Of a stretch of 64,000 nucleotides of DNA, positions 39,967 through 49,345 are shown piece after piece. This DNA is from Salinimicrobium flavum (GTDB lineage Bacteria; Bacteroidota; Bacteroidia; Flavobacteriales; Flavobacteriaceae). The stretch covers positions 744,001 to 808,000 of the forward strand of contig NZ_JBHULT010000006.1 in NCBI RefSeq assembly GCF_042684505.1, in the 5' to 3' direction. The translations under genes and the position numbers were made by a program. Numbering within the stretch: the stretch's first letter is position 1; each line of letters begins with the position of its first letter. Below the pieces are notes generated by a model that ran no database searches, was not told where the DNA came from, and saw only the letters and a list, made by a program, of their open reading frames with translations.

Positions 39967-42765
39967 ATGGATAAATTTTCATTTTTAAATGCCGCACATA
40001 CAGCATATTTTGCTGAACTATATGATCAATATTTACAATTTCCCGATAGTGTAGAGCCCAGCTGGAGAGCATTTTTTCAGGGTTTCGATTTTGGTGTCGA
40101 AAGTTCGTCAAATGGCCAGTCTACTTATGTTGAAGTTCAAAAGCAGGGGGAGCCGGTTGAAATACCTGAGTCTGTAAAAAAAGAATTCCAGGTTGTAAAT
40201 CTTATAGATGGTTACCGTACCAGGGGCCACTTGTTTACCAGGACCAACCCTGTGCGTGAGCGCAGAAAATATAGCCCTACCCTGGATATTTCCAACTTTG
40301 GTTTGGAGGAAAGGGATCTTGATATCACCTTTAATGCGGGGGAGATCCTGGGGATAGGTCCCGCTACCCTGAAGCAGATCATCATCCACCTCGAGAAGGT
40401 GTATTGTGATTCGATCGGGATAGAATATATGTATATCAGGAAACCTGAAGAGATCCAGTGGATCCAGAGCAAACTGAATATCAACGAGAATCAGCCTGAC
40501 TTCAATCCTGATCAGAAAAAACATATTCTTAAAAAGCTTAATGAGGCCGTTTCCTTTGAAAACTTTTTGCATACAAAATATGTAGGGCAGAAACGGTTTT
40601 CTCTGGAAGGAGGGGAAAGTCTTATTCCGGCTCTTGATGCAATCATAGAAAAAGCTGCAGATATGGGAGTGAAGGATTTCGTGATGGGAATGGCCCATCG
40701 TGGAAGACTGAACACTCTTACTAATATATTCGGAAAAAGCACTAAAGATATTTTTAGTGAGTTCGACGGAAAAGATTATGAGCAGGATATTTTTGACGGG
40801 GACGTGAAATACCATCTTGGATGGACCGCCTGCCGCAAAACCGATAACGGCAAAGAGATCAACATCAATATCGCACCCAACCCTTCACATCTTGAGGCAG
40901 TAGGAGCCGTGGTTGAAGGGATAGCACGAGGAAAGCAGGATCGTCGTTACAGGGAAAATTTTTCACAGGTGTTGCCTATCATCGTTCACGGTGATGCTGC
41001 TATTGCAGGACAGGGTATCGTTTATGAGATCGTACAGATGGCGCAGCTTGATGGCTACAAGACCGGAGGTACCATTCACATTGTAGTGAATAACCAGGTA
41101 GGTTTTACGACCAATTATCTTGACGGCCGCTCATCAACTTATTGTACAGATGTGGCCAAGGTCACACTTTCACCTGTACTACATGTAAATGCAGATGATC
41201 CCGAGGCTGTGGTACACTCAGTACTTTTTGCGCTTGATTTCAGAATGACCTTTGGAAGGGATGTTTTCATTGATCTTCTGGGTTACAGGAAGTATGGCCA
41301 CAATGAAGGTGATGAACCAAGATTTACCCAGCCTAAACTTTATAAAGCGATTGGAGCCCATAAAAATCCGCGTGACATTTATGCCGAAAAGCTGAAGTCG
41401 CAGGGTATAATAGAAGATGGTCACGTAAAAGCGCTCGAAGAAGAGTACAAAAAGAAACTGGAAGAGAACCTTGATCTTTCACGTCAGGAAGAAACTACAG
41501 TGATTACTCCTTTTATGCAGGATGAATGGGAAGGTTTTGAGCATGTTGACGAGACCCGGATGATGGAAAAAGTAGATACCACGGTTGACATGAAGATCCT
41601 TACCGAGGTTGCGGAGGCTATTTCCCAACTTCCTGAAGACAAGAAGTTCATGCGAAAGATCAAAAAGATCGTGGAGTTGCGTCATAACATGTTCTTTGAA
41701 AGTAATAGTCTGGACTGGGGTATGGCCGAATTGCTTGCCTACGGAACCCTCTTAAAAGAAGGCTATTACGTGAGAATGAGCGGGCAGGATGTGGAAAGGG
41801 GAACTTTTTCCCACCGGCATGCCGTGGTTAAAGTTGAAGATAGTGAGGAGGAGATCATTCTTCTCAACCAAATAGAAGGAGCAGTATGTGACTTTAATGA
41901 AGGGACTTCCTGCGATTTCCAGATTTATAACTCATTACTTTCAGAATATGGGGTGGTTGGATTCGATTACGGTTATGCCATGGCGAGCCCCAACTGCCTT
42001 ACCATTTGGGAGGCCCAGTTCGGGGATTTCAGCAATGGCGCCCAGATCATGATCGACCAGTACATCTCTGCCGCCGAAGATAAGTGGAAACTGCAAAACG
42101 GTCTTGTTATGTTGCTGCCCCACGGGTACGAAGGCCAGGGAGCCGAGCATTCTTCGGGACGTATGGAGAGATACCTCCAGCTATGTGCTAAAGACAATAT
42201 GTTCGTGGCAGATGTTACCACACCGGCTAACATGTTTCACCTGCTGAGAAGACAAATGAAGGTGAAATACCGAAAACCTTTGATCGTTTTTACCCCGAAA
42301 AGTTTACTGAGACATCCTAAGGTCGTTTCTACCAAAGAAGAGTTTGCAAACGGAACTTTCCAGCCCCTGCTCGATGATCCAACAGCATCTCCTGAAAAGG
42401 TAAAATCTTTGGTGTTCTGTACCGGGAAGTTCTACTATGACCTCCTGGAACGCCGGGAAGAAAAGGACCGGGATGATGTAGCGCTGGTAAGGATCGAACA
42501 GTTGTTCCCTCTGCCAACAGGGCAGATCAAAGAGGTGATGAGCAAATACAAAAATGCCGACGATATTGTCTGGGCACAGGAAGAACCAAGAAACATGGGA
42601 GCTTACGGGCACCTGTTGCTACATATGGAGGAAGCCAAATCTTTCAGGGTTTGTAGCCGTAAATTCTATGGTTCACCGGCCGCGGGTAGTTCAGTAAGAT
42701 TTAAGAAACGTCATGAAAAGGTACTTGAATCTGTTTTTGACAAAACCACCGAAAATCCGGTTTAA
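39967..42765 (+). CDS. sucA: 2-oxoglutarate dehydrogenase E1 component
   Basis: 932 residues, the full length of SucA. N-terminal YFAELYDQYLQFPDSVEPSWRAFFQGF is the E2-binding segment; the thiamine diphosphate fold holds MGMAHRGRLNTLTN with the catalytic His (~240), HGDAAIAGQG and VVNNQVGFTT; the C-terminal half has LLPHGYEGQGAEHSSGR and the transketolase-C domain ending SSVRFKKRH. With the next gene's E2 and a lipoamide dehydrogenase encoded elsewhere, it converts 2-oxoglutarate to succinyl-CoA in the TCA cycle. 76 bp separate it from odhB; the two form an operon ended by a strong terminator. Confidence 0.97.
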   Translation: MDKFSFLNAAHTAYFAELYDQYLQFPDSVEPSWRAFFQGFDFGVESSSNGQSTYVEVQKQGEPVEIPESVKKEFQVVNLIDGYRTRGHLFTRTNPVRERRKYSPTLDISNFGLEERDLDITFNAGEILGIGPATLKQIIIHLEKVYCDSIGIEYMYIRKPEEIQWIQSKLNINENQPDFNPDQKKHILKKLNEAVSFENFLHTKYVGQKRFSLEGGESLIPALDAIIEKAADMGVKDFVMGMAHRGRLNTLTNIFGKSTKDIFSEFDGKDYEQDIFDGDVKYHLGWTACRKTDNGKEININIAPNPSHLEAVGAVVEGIARGKQDRRYRENFSQVLPIIVHGDAAIAGQGIVYEIVQMAQLDGYKTGGTIHIVVNNQVGFTTNYLDGRSSTYCTDVAKVTLSPVLHVNADDPEAVVHSVLFALDFRMTFGRDVFIDLLGYRKYGHNEGDEPRFTQPKLYKAIGAHKNPRDIYAEKLKSQGIIEDGHVKALEEEYKKKLEENLDLSRQEETTVITPFMQDEWEGFEHVDETRMMEKVDTTVDMKILTEVAEAISQLPEDKKFMRKIKKIVELRHNMFFESNSLDWGMAELLAYGTLLKEGYYVRMSGQDVERGTFSHRHAVVKVEDSEEEIILLNQIEGAVCDFNEGTSCDFQIYNSLLSEYGVVGFDYGYAMASPNCLTIWEAQFGDFSNGAQIMIDQYISAAEDKWKLQNGLVMLLPHGYEGQGAEHSSGRMERYLQLCAKDNMFVADVTTPANMFHLLRRQMKVKYRKPLIVFTPKSLLRHPKVVSTKEEFANGTFQPLLDDPTASPEKVKSLVFCTGKFYYDLLERREEKDRDDVALVRIEQLFPLPTGQIKEVMSKYKNADDIVWAQEEPRNMGAYGHLLLHMEEAKSFRVCSRKFYGSPAAGSSVRFKKRHEKVLESVFDKTTENPV

Positions 42766-42841
42766 AAAGATAACTAATAATCAATATATTTCCCCCGGAA
42801 TCCATTTGATCCGGGAACACTAAAAATAAAAAGAAGAAATC

Positions 42842-44119
42842 ATGGCTTTAGAAATGAAAGTCCCTTCTCCGGGAGAATCCATAACCGAAGTTGAAATAGC
42901 TCAATGGTTGGTTGAAGACGGAGATTACGTTGAAAAAGATCAGGCAATTGCCGAAATTGACAGTGATAAAGCAACCCTTGAACTTCCTGCGGAAGCGAGC
43001 GGGATCATTACCCTTAAAGCAGAAGAAGGTGATGCCGTTGCGGTAGGGGAAGTGGTTTGTTTGATCGACACCGATGCTCCAAAGCCGGGAGGTGATAAAA
43101 AAGAAGAAAAAGCTGCCGAAATAGAAAAGGAAAGCAAAGAGACAACTTCTGCAAAGGAGGAAGAACCCACTTCTGAAAAGACAGGAGAAAAAGCTGAAAC
43201 TCCTTCCAAATCAAGTACGTCTTCCAAAAAACAGGAAACCTATGCAACCGGAAGCCCATCACCGGCTGCAAAAAAGATCCTGGATGAAAAAGGAATGGAT
43301 GCGAAATCTGTGACGGGTACCGGCCGTGAAGGCAGGATCACCAAGGATGACGCAGTAAATGCGCGTCCTTCTATGGGTACACCTGGAAAAGGTAAACGTG
43401 GGGAATCCCGAAAGAAAATGTCAATGTTGCGTCGCAAGGTTGCTGAGCGTTTGGTGGAAGCAAAGAACCAAACTGCCATGCTAACTACCTTTAATGAGGT
43501 AGACATGTCGGCCATCTTCTCATTGAGAAAACAATATAAAGAGGAATTCAAAGACAGGCATGGAGTAAGTTTAGGCTTTATGTCCTTTTTTACCCTGGCC
43601 ATAGTTAGGGCCTTGGACCTGTATCCTGATGTAAACTCCATGATAGACGGGGACTACCAGATCAAGTACGACTACAAAGATATTAGTATTGCCGTTTCAG
43701 GACCAAAAGGGCTGATGGTACCGGTAATGAGAAATGTTGAGAATATGAGCTTCCGCGGAGTGGAAGCTGAGGTGAAGCGCCTGGCTATAAGGGCCCGTGA
43801 CGGACAGATCACGGTTGATGAAATGACCGGAGGTACTTTTACCATTTCCAATGGTGGTGTTTTTGGATCTATGTTGTCAACCCCAATTATCAATCCTCCT
43901 CAAAGTGGTATTCTTGGAATGCACAACATCGTGGAAAGACCGGTGGCTATAGACGGGCATGTGGAGATACGGCCTATTATGTATGTGGCACTTTCCTATG
44001 ATCACAGGATCATTGACGGAAAAGAATCTGTTGGGTTTTTGGTAGCTGTTAAAGAAGCACTTGAAAATCCTGAAGAGCTGTTGATGGATAATGATGTTAA
44101 ACGGGCGTTGGAACTATAA
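42842..44119 (+). CDS. odhB: Dihydrolipoyllysine succinyltransferase (2-oxoglutarate dehydrogenase E2)
   Basis: 425 residues. One lipoyl domain (1-78) with the lipoylated Lys43 in DSDKATLELPA; a Glu/Lys/Ser/Thr/Pro-rich linker (80-140); a peripheral-subunit-binding domain (SPAAKKILDEKGMDAKSVTG, ~150-185); and the catalytic domain with YDHRIIDGKE (His388, Asp392). It transfers the succinyl group from E1 to CoA. Single lipoyl domain and the sucA neighbour identify it as the 2-oxoglutarate rather than pyruvate complex E2. Also known as sucB. Confidence 0.96.
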   Translation: MALEMKVPSPGESITEVEIAQWLVEDGDYVEKDQAIAEIDSDKATLELPAEASGIITLKAEEGDAVAVGEVVCLIDTDAPKPGGDKKEEKAAEIEKESKETTSAKEEEPTSEKTGEKAETPSKSSTSSKKQETYATGSPSPAAKKILDEKGMDAKSVTGTGREGRITKDDAVNARPSMGTPGKGKRGESRKKMSMLRRKVAERLVEAKNQTAMLTTFNEVDMSAIFSLRKQYKEEFKDRHGVSLGFMSFFTLAIVRALDLYPDVNSMIDGDYQIKYDYKDISIAVSGPKGLMVPVMRNVENMSFRGVEAEVKRLAIRARDGQITVDEMTGGTFTISNGGVFGSMLSTPIINPPQSGILGMHNIVERPVAIDGHVEIRPIMYVALSYDHRIIDGKESVGFLVAVKEALENPEELLMDNDVKRALEL

Positions 44120-44141
44120 GTTCAACGGCTCCGGAAATATT

Positions 44142-44171
44142 AAAGGCAACGATCCCGGGATCGTTGCCTTT
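44142..44171 (+). terminator. Strong intrinsic terminator of sucA-odhB
   Basis: AAAGGCAACGATCCC and GGGATCGTTGCCTTT are a perfect 15-pair palindrome followed by TTGTTTTTT. Confidence 0.95.
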
Positions 44172-44178
44172 TTGTTTT

Positions 44179-44286
44179 TTAGAAGTTTATCAAAGTATAA
44201 ATGTTTAGCAGGATCACGGCAATGACTGCTAAAGCAACAATAACAGGTAAAACAGGAGTTTGGTGGTCGTGGTTAAATGAGTCCAT
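44179..44286 (-). CDS. 35-residue single-pass membrane protein
   Basis: ATG at 44286 gives a His/Asp-rich head (MDSFNHDHQTPV) and one transmembrane helix (LPVIVALAVIAVILLNIYTLI), then NF and stop TAA at 44179. The clean helix, ATG start and location in an otherwise empty 250-bp gap support a real small protein. Function unknown. Confidence 0.55.
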   Translation of the reverse strand: MDSFNHDHQTPVLPVIVALAVIAVILLNIYTLINF

Positions 44287-44373
44287 AGCTTTAGATTTTT
44301 TAGGGTTTACCTAAGTTCCAAAAACTATGAAGAGAATGAAATGGGGGAAAGCCCCCATTTTTGAAGTTAAAAA

Positions 44374-44811
44374 TTACTTAAGGAACAGGCTCATCGACTT
44401 GTAGTCAATGATTGCTTTTCCTTTTTTAAGGATGTCTGCACCAATGATTCCCTGTACCTTTTCGGCTTTGTGCTTTACAAGGGCATCATTGACATGTTTC
44501 AGATCAAAAAGAACCAGGTCCACCTTTTTCTTTTTCCAGCCCTTTATTTCGATCACATTTTTTTGCGCGATCTGGGTTAGCATGTTGGTAGCACCCGCTC
44601 CGGCTGCTTTCACATCACTGTCTTCAGCTAAAAGTTTAAAGTGGGAAACAGCCTCGAATCCAACACAGGAGCTTGAAGCCCCGGTGTCAAGTATAAAATT
44701 GCCTTCAATTTTATTGATCCTGGCCTTTATTTCAAGGTGTTGGGTAGCGGTGTAGGTGAGGGGGATCCTCTTGTAGCCCTTTTCCTTTAAAAACTTTTTC
44801 AGAGATGCCAT
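44374..44811 (-). CDS. Retropepsin-like aspartic protease-fold protein
   Basis: From the ATG at 44811, 145 residues. FILDTGASSSCVG carries the single DTG (Asp42) of a retropepsin-like fold and IIGADILKKGKAIIDY is the matching flap-side/Ile-Gly strand. Such one-domain clan AA proteins would dimerise to make a protease; targets in bacteria are unknown. The TTG at 44829 that opens a longer frame is part of the promoter box TATCTTTG. Divergent from tatD, 34 bp from it. Confidence 0.85.
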   Translation of the reverse strand: MASLKKFLKEKGYKRIPLTYTATQHLEIKARINKIEGNFILDTGASSSCVGFEAVSHFKLLAEDSDVKAAGAGATNMLTQIAQKNVIEIKGWKKKKVDLVLFDLKHVNDALVKHKAEKVQGIIGADILKKGKAIIDYKSMSLFLK

Positions 44812-44826
44812 TCTTTTTCTTTTTGG

Positions 44827-44834
44827 CAAAGATA
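44827..44834 (-). promoter_or_regulatory. -7 box of the retropepsin-like gene
   Basis: Minus-strand TATCTTTG, 15 bp from the ATG at 44811. On the opposite strand TATTTTTG lies about 6 bp before the tatD ATG, suggesting a compact divergent promoter pair and a near-leaderless tatD mRNA. Confidence 0.6.
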
Positions 44835-44863
44835 GGTGTATAAAATAAATTATTTTTGCAATT

Positions 44864-45631
44864 ATGACAATAACAGATACTCATACTCACCTTTATAGTG
44901 AAGCTTTTGAAGAAGACCGGGAGGAAATGATAAAACGTGCGATCAATGCCAATGTTACCCGTTTTTTTATTCCGGCAATAGACTCCACTTATGCAGAGGC
45001 AATGTTTGATCTTGAAAAGAAATTTCCCGAAAATGTTTTTTTAATGACCGGTCTCCATCCCACGCATGTAAAGGAGAATTACAGGGAAGAACTTAAGTTC
45101 GTGGAAGAAGAACTTGCCAGAAGAAAATATTATGCCGTGGGAGAAACCGGGGTTGACCTGTATTGGGACAAATCAACACTTGGTATTCAGCAGGACGCTT
45201 TCAAAACTCAGATAAAATTGGCTAAAAAGTACAGACTTCCCATAGTCATTCACTGTCGTGATGCTTTTGATGAGGTTTTCGAAGTGCTGGAAGAGGAAAA
45301 AGGAGAAGGTCTTTTTGGGATCTTTCACTGTTTTACCGGTGACTATGAGCAAGCTATCAAAGCACTTTCCTATAATATGAAACTGGGAATAGGAGGAGTG
45401 GTGACCTTTAAGAATGGTAAGATCGACAGGTTCTTAAAACAGATCCCATTGCAGGAGATCGTTCTGGAGACAGATGCCCCTTACCTGGCTCCAGTGCCTT
45501 ACCGTGGAAAGAGAAATGAAAGTCTGTATGTAGTCGAAGTGCTTAAAAAAGTGGCTGAGATTTACGATCTTTCTAAAGAAGAAGTTGCATCCGTTACAAC
45601 CGCTACTTCCAAAGAGATATTTGGAATATGA
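44864..45631 (+). CDS. tatD: TatD-family metal-dependent hydrolase
   Basis: 255 residues. The metal site is complete: DTHTHLYS (N-terminal HxH), GETGVDLYWD (Glu), VIHCRDAFDE (His), FHCFTGD (His) and LETDAPYLAP (Asp). TatD enzymes are 3'-5' exonucleases or D-aminoacyl-tRNA-processing enzymes. Followed by the acyltransferase gene after 52 bp, likely co-transcribed. Confidence 0.92.
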   Translation: MTITDTHTHLYSEAFEEDREEMIKRAINANVTRFFIPAIDSTYAEAMFDLEKKFPENVFLMTGLHPTHVKENYREELKFVEEELARRKYYAVGETGVDLYWDKSTLGIQQDAFKTQIKLAKKYRLPIVIHCRDAFDEVFEVLEEEKGEGLFGIFHCFTGDYEQAIKALSYNMKLGIGGVVTFKNGKIDRFLKQIPLQEIVLETDAPYLAPVPYRGKRNESLYVVEVLKKVAEIYDLSKEEVASVTTATSKEIFGI

Positions 45632-45683
45632 GGGAAAAAATTCTATTTAATTTTGTTCTTTTGCTAACCTTAAGCTAAAAACA

Positions 45684-46826
45684 GTGACAAATTACGATGA
45701 TATTCGGTTTTATAATGATGATGAAGTGCAGCAGGCACTAAAGGATTATGTGAAACATCCTATGATAAAAGCACTCCTGCAATTCACTTTTCCGGATATT
45801 GCTTTTGCTGAAATAGAAAAGAAGGTTCTTGCCTGTCACTCTATCCGGGATTTCCAGACCCATGTCATCTACCTCACCGTTCAAAAGGTGCTTGAAAAAA
45901 GTTCTGAAGGCTTGTCGTATTCGGGGTTCGATAATTTAAAGAAAGACGAGGCTTATATGTATATCTCCAATCACAGGGATATCGTTCTGGATACTTCGCT
46001 GCTAAACTGCGTGCTCTACGAGTCAGATCTTAAGATGACAGCTTCAGCCATTGGCGACAATCTTGTGCAAAAGCCGTTTCTGCTGGCTCTTTCCAGGCTT
46101 AACCGTAATTTTCTGGTGAAAAGGGGGCTGGGGCCAAGGGAAATGCTTAAGAGTTCCCAGAAACTTTCCGAATATATCAAAATGCTGTTGCTTAAGGAAA
46201 AAAGATCGGTGTGGATGGCCCAGCGGGAAGGAAGGACCAAAGATGGAAATGACCATACCCAGCAAGGAGTTCTTAAGATGCTGGGCATGGCGAAAAATGA
46301 CAAGACCGTTCTGCAGTATCTTTCTAATTTGAAGATCGTGCCGGTTTCCATTTCCTATGAGTTTGATCCTACAGATGTTTTAAAAATGCCTGAAGTCCTT
46401 GCTAAAAGAATGGAGACGATCTACATCAAGTCTGCCAATGAGGATTTCAAATCAATCCTGAAAGGGGCACTCGGCAACAAAGGCCGCATCCATATAAGTG
46501 CAGGGAAACCCATAAGTGCCGATGAAATGCACAAGCTGGAGGAACGGTCGGGTTCGGTTAATGAGCAGTTACAGTTATTGACCTCTTATATTGACACAGA
46601 AATACACAGGAATTATAAACTGTGGCCCGCCAATTATATCGCCTGTGACCTGCTTAACGGGGACAACGGTTATGAGCAACACTATACCATAAAGGAGAAG
46701 AGACAGTTCGAGCGCCGGCTTAGCCGAAGAATTGATGTAAAGAACGCTCTCGAGGTGAACAGTTATCTTTTGATGTACGCCAATCCTGTGATCAACAAAA
46801 AAGCCATTAATGAAAACCAGCTCTAA
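45684..46826 (+). CDS. PlsC-like 1-acylglycerol-3-phosphate acyltransferase
   Basis: 380 residues, GTG start. The HxxxxD catalytic motif is present as SNHRDIVLDTS (near residue 98), with an Arg/Glu block (WMAQREGRTKDGND, ~175-190) equivalent to the PlsC EGTR-type site. Long N- and C-terminal extensions surround the domain, so the acyl acceptor is uncertain. The stop overlaps the ansA start by 17 bp, indicating coupled translation. Confidence 0.82.
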   Translation: MTNYDDIRFYNDDEVQQALKDYVKHPMIKALLQFTFPDIAFAEIEKKVLACHSIRDFQTHVIYLTVQKVLEKSSEGLSYSGFDNLKKDEAYMYISNHRDIVLDTSLLNCVLYESDLKMTASAIGDNLVQKPFLLALSRLNRNFLVKRGLGPREMLKSSQKLSEYIKMLLLKEKRSVWMAQREGRTKDGNDHTQQGVLKMLGMAKNDKTVLQYLSNLKIVPVSISYEFDPTDVLKMPEVLAKRMETIYIKSANEDFKSILKGALGNKGRIHISAGKPISADEMHKLEERSGSVNEQLQLLTSYIDTEIHRNYKLWPANYIACDLLNGDNGYEQHYTIKEKRQFERRLSRRIDVKNALEVNSYLLMYANPVINKKAINENQL

Positions 46827-47838
46827 TATCTTATTGATCTATACCGGTGGAACAATCGGTATGATTAAAGATTTTGAGACGGGGGCGTTGAAGGCTTTTA
46901 ATTTTGATGAGTTGCTTCAGAATATACCAGAGTTAAAGCTTCTTGAACACAATATCGATACGATAAGTTTCACTAAACCCATTGATTCTTCGAATATGAA
47001 ACCGGATTTCTGGTTGCAGATGGCCGATATTATCGAAGAAAAATATGAAGACTATGACGGGTTTGTAGTGCTGCATGGCAGTGATACCATGTCTTATAGT
47101 GCTTCTGCTCTAAGTTTCATGTTCGAGAACCTTTCTAAACCCGTCATTTTCACAGGCTCCCAACTTCCTATCGGGGATCTGAGAACAGATGCGAAAGAAA
47201 ATCTTATTACCAGTATTCAGATCGCCGGACTTCAAAAGAACGGCAAGCCGGTCATCACCGAAGTGGGATTGTATTTTGAATACAAATTATACAGGGGTAA
47301 CCGTACCACGAAGATCAATGCCGAGCATTTTCAGGCTTTTGCTTCTATGAATTATGCGGCGCTTGTAGAATCGGGGGTGCATTTGGCGGTAAATTATTCT
47401 GCCTTATGGAAACCCAACCGAAGAAGGAAAATGAAACTTCACCGGGGCCTGGAGGATCGTATCGCCCTGGTAAAGATCTTTCCGGGGATAAACCGTTCTC
47501 TGCTCGAGCACATTTTTGCCAAAGAAGATCTTCGGGGAATTATACTGGAAACCTATGGCAGTGGGAATGCTCCAACAGAAGAATGGTTCGTGGAGCTGGT
47601 GAAGGAAACCATCTCACGTGGTGTACTGGTGGTCAATGTTACCCAGTGTATTGGCGGGAGTGTGGCAATGGGTCAATATGAGACCAGTACCCAGTTAAAA
47701 AAGGCAGGTGTGATTTCCGGCAAGGATATTACGACGGAAGCAGCAGTGGCAAAAGTGATGTACTTACTCGCAAAGGATCTTTCACCCAAGGTTTTTAAAA
47801 CTATTTTCGAAACCTCCTTGCGTGGGGAAATAACATAA
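46810..47838 (+). CDS. ansA: L-asparaginase, type I (cytoplasmic)
   Basis: 342 residues without a signal peptide. Catalytic threonines are in YTGGTIGM (near residue 13) and LHGSDTMSYSASALSF (near 92), with the Lys of the second triad in RTDAKENL. It hydrolyses asparagine to aspartate and ammonia. ATG lies inside the preceding acyltransferase reading frame. Confidence 0.94.
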   Translation: MKTSSNILLIYTGGTIGMIKDFETGALKAFNFDELLQNIPELKLLEHNIDTISFTKPIDSSNMKPDFWLQMADIIEEKYEDYDGFVVLHGSDTMSYSASALSFMFENLSKPVIFTGSQLPIGDLRTDAKENLITSIQIAGLQKNGKPVITEVGLYFEYKLYRGNRTTKINAEHFQAFASMNYAALVESGVHLAVNYSALWKPNRRRKMKLHRGLEDRIALVKIFPGINRSLLEHIFAKEDLRGIILETYGSGNAPTEEWFVELVKETISRGVLVVNVTQCIGGSVAMGQYETSTQLKKAGVISGKDITTEAAVAKVMYLLAKDLSPKVFKTIFETSLRGEIT

Positions 47839-47922
47839 AAATTAAGGCCCGTACTTGACCAGCTAATAAATTTTTTCGTTATTTGGCGGATCGTTGTAAA
47901 AAGGCGGTATATTATTCTTAAT

Positions 47923-48010
47923 AGAGAGGTGGCCGAGTGGTCGAAGGCGCACGCCTGGAAAGTGTGTATACCCCAAAAGGGTATCGAGGGTTCGAATCCC
48001 TTCCTCTCTG
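47923..48010 (+). tRNA. tRNA-Ser(GGA)
   Basis: 88 nt. Acceptor arms AGAGAGG (47923-47929) and CCTCTCT (48003-48009) plus discriminator G pair fully. The D-loop GGCCGAGTGGTCGAAGGC, the anticodon loop CTGGAAA giving GGA, a long variable arm (GTGTGTATACCCCAAAAGGGTATCGA) and the T-loop GGTTCGAATCCC are the class II tRNA-Ser pattern. The 3' CCA is not encoded. Confidence 0.97.
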
Positions 48011-48079
48011 CGATTTGTTTTTATTTGAATAAATATTTATATCTTTAACCCGTTAACTAATTAATTAAGACAAAAAGTA

Positions 48080-48880
48080 ATGAAAAGATTTTTTTCAATT
48101 TTGGTAATCGCTACAATTATGGTGTTCGGAGCCGTAAATGTTAACGCGACAAATAACGTGAACGCTTTGCCAACTACCATGATGAACTTTGTTCAGGATG
48201 AAGATCAGGCAGCTTCCGAAGAAATGGAAGAAGAGAGTGAAGGATTTCACCAGGAGCTTAAGAGGCGTTTCATTGAAGGTGGTCCCGGATTCATGGGGAT
48301 CGTACTTTTATGTTTAATCCTGGGTCTTGCGATCGCTATTGAAAGAATCATATACCTTAATATGTCTACCACCAATACAAAGAGGTTGGCTCAGGATGTT
48401 GAGGACGCTTTAAATACCGGTGGTATCGAAGCTGCCAAAGAAGTTTGTCGTAACACAAAAGGACCTGTTGCATCTATTTACTACCAGGGTCTCGACCGTG
48501 CAGATGAAAGTACAGAAGCTGCCGAAAAAGCGGTTATCGCTTACGGTGGTGTTCAAATGGGACAGTTAGAGAAAAACGTATCCTGGGTATCTTTATTCAT
48601 CGCTCTTGCACCAATGCTTGGGTTCATGGGTACGGTAATTGGTATGATCGACGCCTTTGATAAAATTGAGGCAGCCGGAGATATGCAACCATCACTTGTT
48701 GCAGGAGGTATTAAAATTGCACTTCTTACAACTGTATTTGGATTGATCGTGGCTATTATTCTTCAGATCTTTTATAACTACATCATCGCTAAGATCGACC
48801 GTATCGTTAATGACATGGAAGATGCTTCCATTACTTTGATCGATATGCTTGTAGCTTACAAGAACAAAAGAAGAGTTTAA
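48080..48880 (+). CDS. exbB: MotA/TolQ/ExbB proton-channel protein
   Basis: 266 residues. A hydrophobic N-terminal segment (signal-like, ~5-24) and acidic linker precede the usual three membrane helices: ~70-92, ~165-190 (the ExbB signature GFMGTVIGMIDAFDKI), and ~205-232. With the ExbD genes downstream it forms the pmf-driven motor for TonB-dependent outer-membrane transport or gliding-type energy transfer. The N-terminal extension (~60 residues more than E. coli ExbB) is typical of Bacteroidota. First gene of a five-gene run. Confidence 0.93.
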   Translation: MKRFFSILVIATIMVFGAVNVNATNNVNALPTTMMNFVQDEDQAASEEMEEESEGFHQELKRRFIEGGPGFMGIVLLCLILGLAIAIERIIYLNMSTTNTKRLAQDVEDALNTGGIEAAKEVCRNTKGPVASIYYQGLDRADESTEAAEKAVIAYGGVQMGQLEKNVSWVSLFIALAPMLGFMGTVIGMIDAFDKIEAAGDMQPSLVAGGIKIALLTTVFGLIVAIILQIFYNYIIAKIDRIVNDMEDASITLIDMLVAYKNKRRV

Positions 48881-48898
48881 CAAGACGAACTTTATATT

Positions 48899-49336
48899 AT
48901 GACGATACATAAAATTTTAAAATATTTAGCGCTCGCTATAGGAGTAATAGGACTCATCCTTTGGGGAAGGGTTCTGTGGACCGGTGACGACGCTATTGAA
49001 AGCTCAGCTTCCGTTCAGGCGAGTGTGGTAACCCCATTCTTAATTGTGGCGTATGTGATATTTGCTATAATCGTTCTTCTTGTACTTTTCTTTGTGATCA
49101 AAGGATTGTTCTCCGGAAATATTAAAAGAACCCTTATAGCTGTAGGTGCATTCCTCTTGGTCATCGTGATAGCTTATTTATTATCGGGAGGTACTGAGGT
49201 GACCATGAACGACGGGGAAGTGATTTCTGCAAATACTGTGCACTGGGTTAGTGCGGGATTGATTACATTCTACATCCTTGCAGCAACCGCAGTCCTGTTG
49301 ATGGTATTCTCGGGAATACAAAAACTTATTAAATAA
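48899..49336 (+). CDS. Four-helix membrane protein between exbB and exbD
   Basis: 145 residues with four transmembrane segments (about 6-24, 42-68, 79-98, 114-138) and a short periplasmic acidic loop. I do not recognise a named family, but this position between exbB and exbD is common in flavobacteria, which points to a motor accessory or assembly role. No signal peptide cleavage site. Confidence 0.75.
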   Translation: MTIHKILKYLALAIGVIGLILWGRVLWTGDDAIESSASVQASVVTPFLIVAYVIFAIIVLLVLFFVIKGLFSGNIKRTLIAVGAFLLVIVIAYLLSGGTEVTMNDGEVISANTVHWVSAGLITFYILAATAVLLMVFSGIQKLIK

Positions 49337-49345
49337 AAACAAATT

